This document shows, in pieces, positions 52,801-64,000 of a stretch of DNA of 64,000 nt. The position numbers and the translations under genes were made by a program. The notes beneath the pieces are model-generated. The model was not told where the DNA came from, ran no database searches, and saw nothing but the letters and a program-made list of their open reading frames with translations. Where the stretch lies: positions 14,053,501-14,117,500 of the forward strand of contig NC_135379.1 in assembly GCF_049243985.1 (NCBI RefSeq). The letters run 5' to 3'. This DNA is from Paroedura picta. Taxonomy: Eukaryota; Chordata; Lepidosauria; Squamata; Gekkonidae. Every line of letters starts with the position of its first letter. Within the stretch, counting starts at the first letter, position 1.

Positions 52801-53754
52801 TCTCAGAGGTTCCAGATCCTTCCATTAGTTGATGTTGCTGAGAATCAGTATATCCCCCCAGAACGGAACCCCCCCCCCAGAATGTCTTATAATCATGAGA
52901 ATTTCTAAAAACCCACCTCAAATCTAAAAAATTGGGAAATGCTAGCGTTCAACCTCAAAAAACCAAAACACAAAACTAAACTCTGGTCCCTCTATGGATG
53001 GATTGTCCAATTGCTATTTAGAGGTCCACGAAGCTAATCCAGTGGAACTTCACTCAGTAGGACCCAAAAAGGGAATCTTCTAATTTGGTTCCACAGGTCA
53101 TCTCAAAAAATGGATCCATTTTGGCAAATCCTAATGGGAACTCCAACAAAGCCAAGAAACTAAATTGGCATCCAGAGATCCAGAATGTCAGAACATCCCT
53201 CCCCTTGTTTCTGCCAAGATTGATGCAACTGTTTGAAGCTGTAGGTTTAGCCTGACCTTGTTGTAATCAGCATACTAGATTGGTTTCTTGTAATATCTCT
53301 TCCTCCACATTCCAACCCTTCCAAACCTTTCTCCTCCCTTTTTCCACCATCTAGTCCTCCCTGGTTTTTTACTTCCTGGTGTTATAGCTTATTGTTATGG
53401 CTGTAAAAATGCCTGTCATAAGGTAAAGGGCCCCATGGGGGGGGCATCACCAAGGGGATTATATGCTTTGCCTTGTCGATCAAACCTTAGTTCTATCAAT
53501 GACTGCATTGAATATACTTGCTAGCTAAAGAGTTGAAATTTATCTCAAAGAAAGTTTGCTTTTCTCTTGTCTCTTGAAGAATCTCACACAGAGTGAGAAT
53601 TATCTGAGAGGGAGCTCATGGAATGCGGAGGGCTGGTTCAATAAAACCTAGACTTGATATTAAAAAGATTCCTCACTTCCACACTCAATGATATCTCCCC
53701 CAACTACCAAAGGACACTCTAACAGGGAGCTGTCAGGTTTGATTTCTACTTCAT

Positions 53755-53890
53755 CAGGGGTAGTCAATCTGTGGTCCTCGAGATGTTCATGGACTATAAT
53801 TCCCATGAGCCCCTGCCAGCAAATGCTGGCAGGGGCTCATGGGAATTGTAGTCCATGAACATCTCGAGGACCACTGGTTGACTACCCCTG
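53755..53890. mobile_element. Palindromic hAT MITE
   Basis: 136 bp, both termini complete, arms nearly perfect with a GTTCATGGACTATAATTCCC variant. The flanking octamers do not match. Confidence 0.9.
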
Positions 53891-53975
53891 GGTTATAGCA
53901 AGGCTTCCTCCTTTGATAACTTCAGCCAGGGCCTGTCTCCTGTCCTGACTTTTAAAGATGAGGTAAGGTTGGCTG

Positions 53976-54269
53976 ATGAGCCTCTTGTGGCGCAGAGTGG
54001 TAAGGCAGCAGACATGCAGTCTGAAAGCTCTGCCCATGAGGCTGGGAGTTCAATCCCAGCAGCCGGCTCAAGGTTGACTCAGCCTTCCATCCTTCCGAGG
54101 TCGGTAAAATAGTACCCAGCTTGCTGGGGGGTAAAACGGTAATGACTGGGGAAGGCACTGGCAACCCACCCCTGTATTGAGTCTGCCATGAAAACGCTAA
54201 AGGGCATCATCCCAAGGGTCAGACATGACCTGGTGCTTGCACAGGGGATACCTATACCTTTTACCTTTT
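53976..54269 (+). mobile_element. Sauria-type SINE (type A)
   Basis: Complete, with ACCTATACCTTTTACCTTTT at its 3' end and exact 11-bp duplications AAGGTTGGCTG. Confidence 0.92.
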
Positions 54270-54866
54270 AAGGTTGGCTGCCATTGTATATATCCCTCCT
54301 GACTCTCCTTGGCCTTTCATCCCCAGCATTGTTGGTCAGATCTGGGAAACTGCAACTATAAACCGGAGGTTAACTATCCCAAAGCCTAATTAATATCGTT
54401 AGGTGACTTCAGTGCTAGCACTGGGAGTGGCCATTGAAGAGTTAGAGGAAGTGAGGAGGCCACCGAATCCTATAATGGCAGGAGGGATGCCAAAAGACCC
54501 TTGCTGAGTAAACCTGGGGTGGTTTTCAACCAACCGGTCAACAAGCAGCACTGGGGAGTGAGAGTGCATCCATCTTCCAAAACTGCGCAGGAACAAACAC
54601 TGGGGGTTCTCACCGGGAGACCATTCCATAATAGTCACGGCGCAGCGGGTTGGCAAGAGGAATTCAGAGCGCTTCCTGGATCGGGACTTCTCCTGCTGGG
54701 GATATAACAGGTGACGACGCCACAGGCCGGAGGCATCGCCCAGCCGCGCAGCAGGGAGGACCGGGAGCCTCCCCTGAGCCGCAGCGAGACTCTCCGGGCG
54801 CTTCCTCCAGAGGACGCAGCGCGCCTCTACGCGGGACTCGAGCGCGACAAGGGGAGCCGTCTCGCC

Positions 54867-63771
<8,905 letters not shown>

Positions 63772-64000
63772 AGGCAGCGGCAAATTAGTGGGCAACAGTA
63801 TAAAAATTCTGCTCGTGTTGCAGATGCTATAAAAATGCCTACTATAAGCAACTTTATTTAAAGACAATCCAGCTAGGTTTACCAAGCATCTTTGAGCATT
63901 ATATAGCAAGCAACATTAGATTGCTGAGGTTTTTACATTTGGCGGCACTGATCATCAACCAATGAAAACAAAGTTCTTAACAATTTGCGCAAATATTCTG
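63772..64000 (+). other. 3' UTR of PTCHD3 copy 2 (partial)
   Basis: AT-rich sequence after the TAA stop. No AATAAA is seen before the window ends, so the mRNA end lies further right. Confidence 0.6.

Larger units (their letters stand above)
46138..54866. other. Intergenic between PTCHD3 copies: unique stretches
   Basis: Apart from the repeats listed separately, no gene or repeat was recognised in 46,138-46,880, 47,176-47,595, 48,021-49,263, 49,541-50,432, 50,722-51,159, 51,811-52,678, 52,809-53,754 and 54,281-54,866. The last of these is the presumed 5' UTR and promoter of PTCHD3 copy 2; it becomes GC-rich from about 54,630. Confidence 0.6.

Overview
The window looks like vertebrate, most likely squamate reptile, genomic DNA. 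Two host loci have clean GT-AG introns. The rest is dense with squamate-type interspersed repeats: BovB/RTE LINE 3' ends, L2 and CR1 LINE pieces, tRNA-headed SINEs (one with an ACCTTT-like tail resembling the Sauria SINE), many hAT-type non-autonomous DNA transposons, and long simple repeats. A gecko-like genome is my guess from the repeat mix; I cannot prove the species from this sequence.

Left part (1-9.4 kb): the first four coding exons of RAB18 lie on the minus strand, starting at the ATG at 9171 and leaving the window after codon 86. A GC-rich promoter region (about 8.56-9.42 kb) carries two perfect GCGCATGCGC (NRF1-type) palindromes.

Middle (9.4-35.6 kb): no host gene was recognised. 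This part holds SINEs, BovB, L2 and CR1 fragments, hAT elements, one solo LTR (24.4-25.0 kb), several large microsatellites and, at 31,250-32,041, an element with the ends of a non-autonomous Helitron. It starts with TC, ends with a hairpin plus CTAG, sits between A and T, and contains serial near-perfect hairpins and a 24-bp GC-rich minisatellite.

Right part (35.8-63.8 kb): two complete four-exon PTCHD3 (patched-domain, RND/sterol-sensing superfamily) genes lie head to tail on the plus strand. Copy 1 spans 35,822-42,155 (920 aa) and copy 2 spans 54,867-63,771 (849 aa), with the same intron phases (0, 2, 1) and identical exon 2 and 3 lengths. They are divergent from RAB18, an arrangement I recall from the human RAB18/PTCHD3 region. 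Some exon blocks are almost identical between copies while the second large luminal loop is strongly diverged, which suggests patchwork gene conversion. The 12.7 kb between them holds a three-layer nest: a hAT element carrying a 5'-truncated L2 with a 639-codon open reverse-transcriptase frame, plus a SINE, each with its own target-site duplication.

A palindromic hAT MITE family with termini CAGGGGTAGTC/GACTACCCCTG recurs about 13 times. One copy lies 95 bp upstream of the PTCHD3 copy 1 start codon, another in its first intron, and others lie inside older repeats. No CRISPR array, rRNA, free-standing tRNA gene or operon structure was seen.
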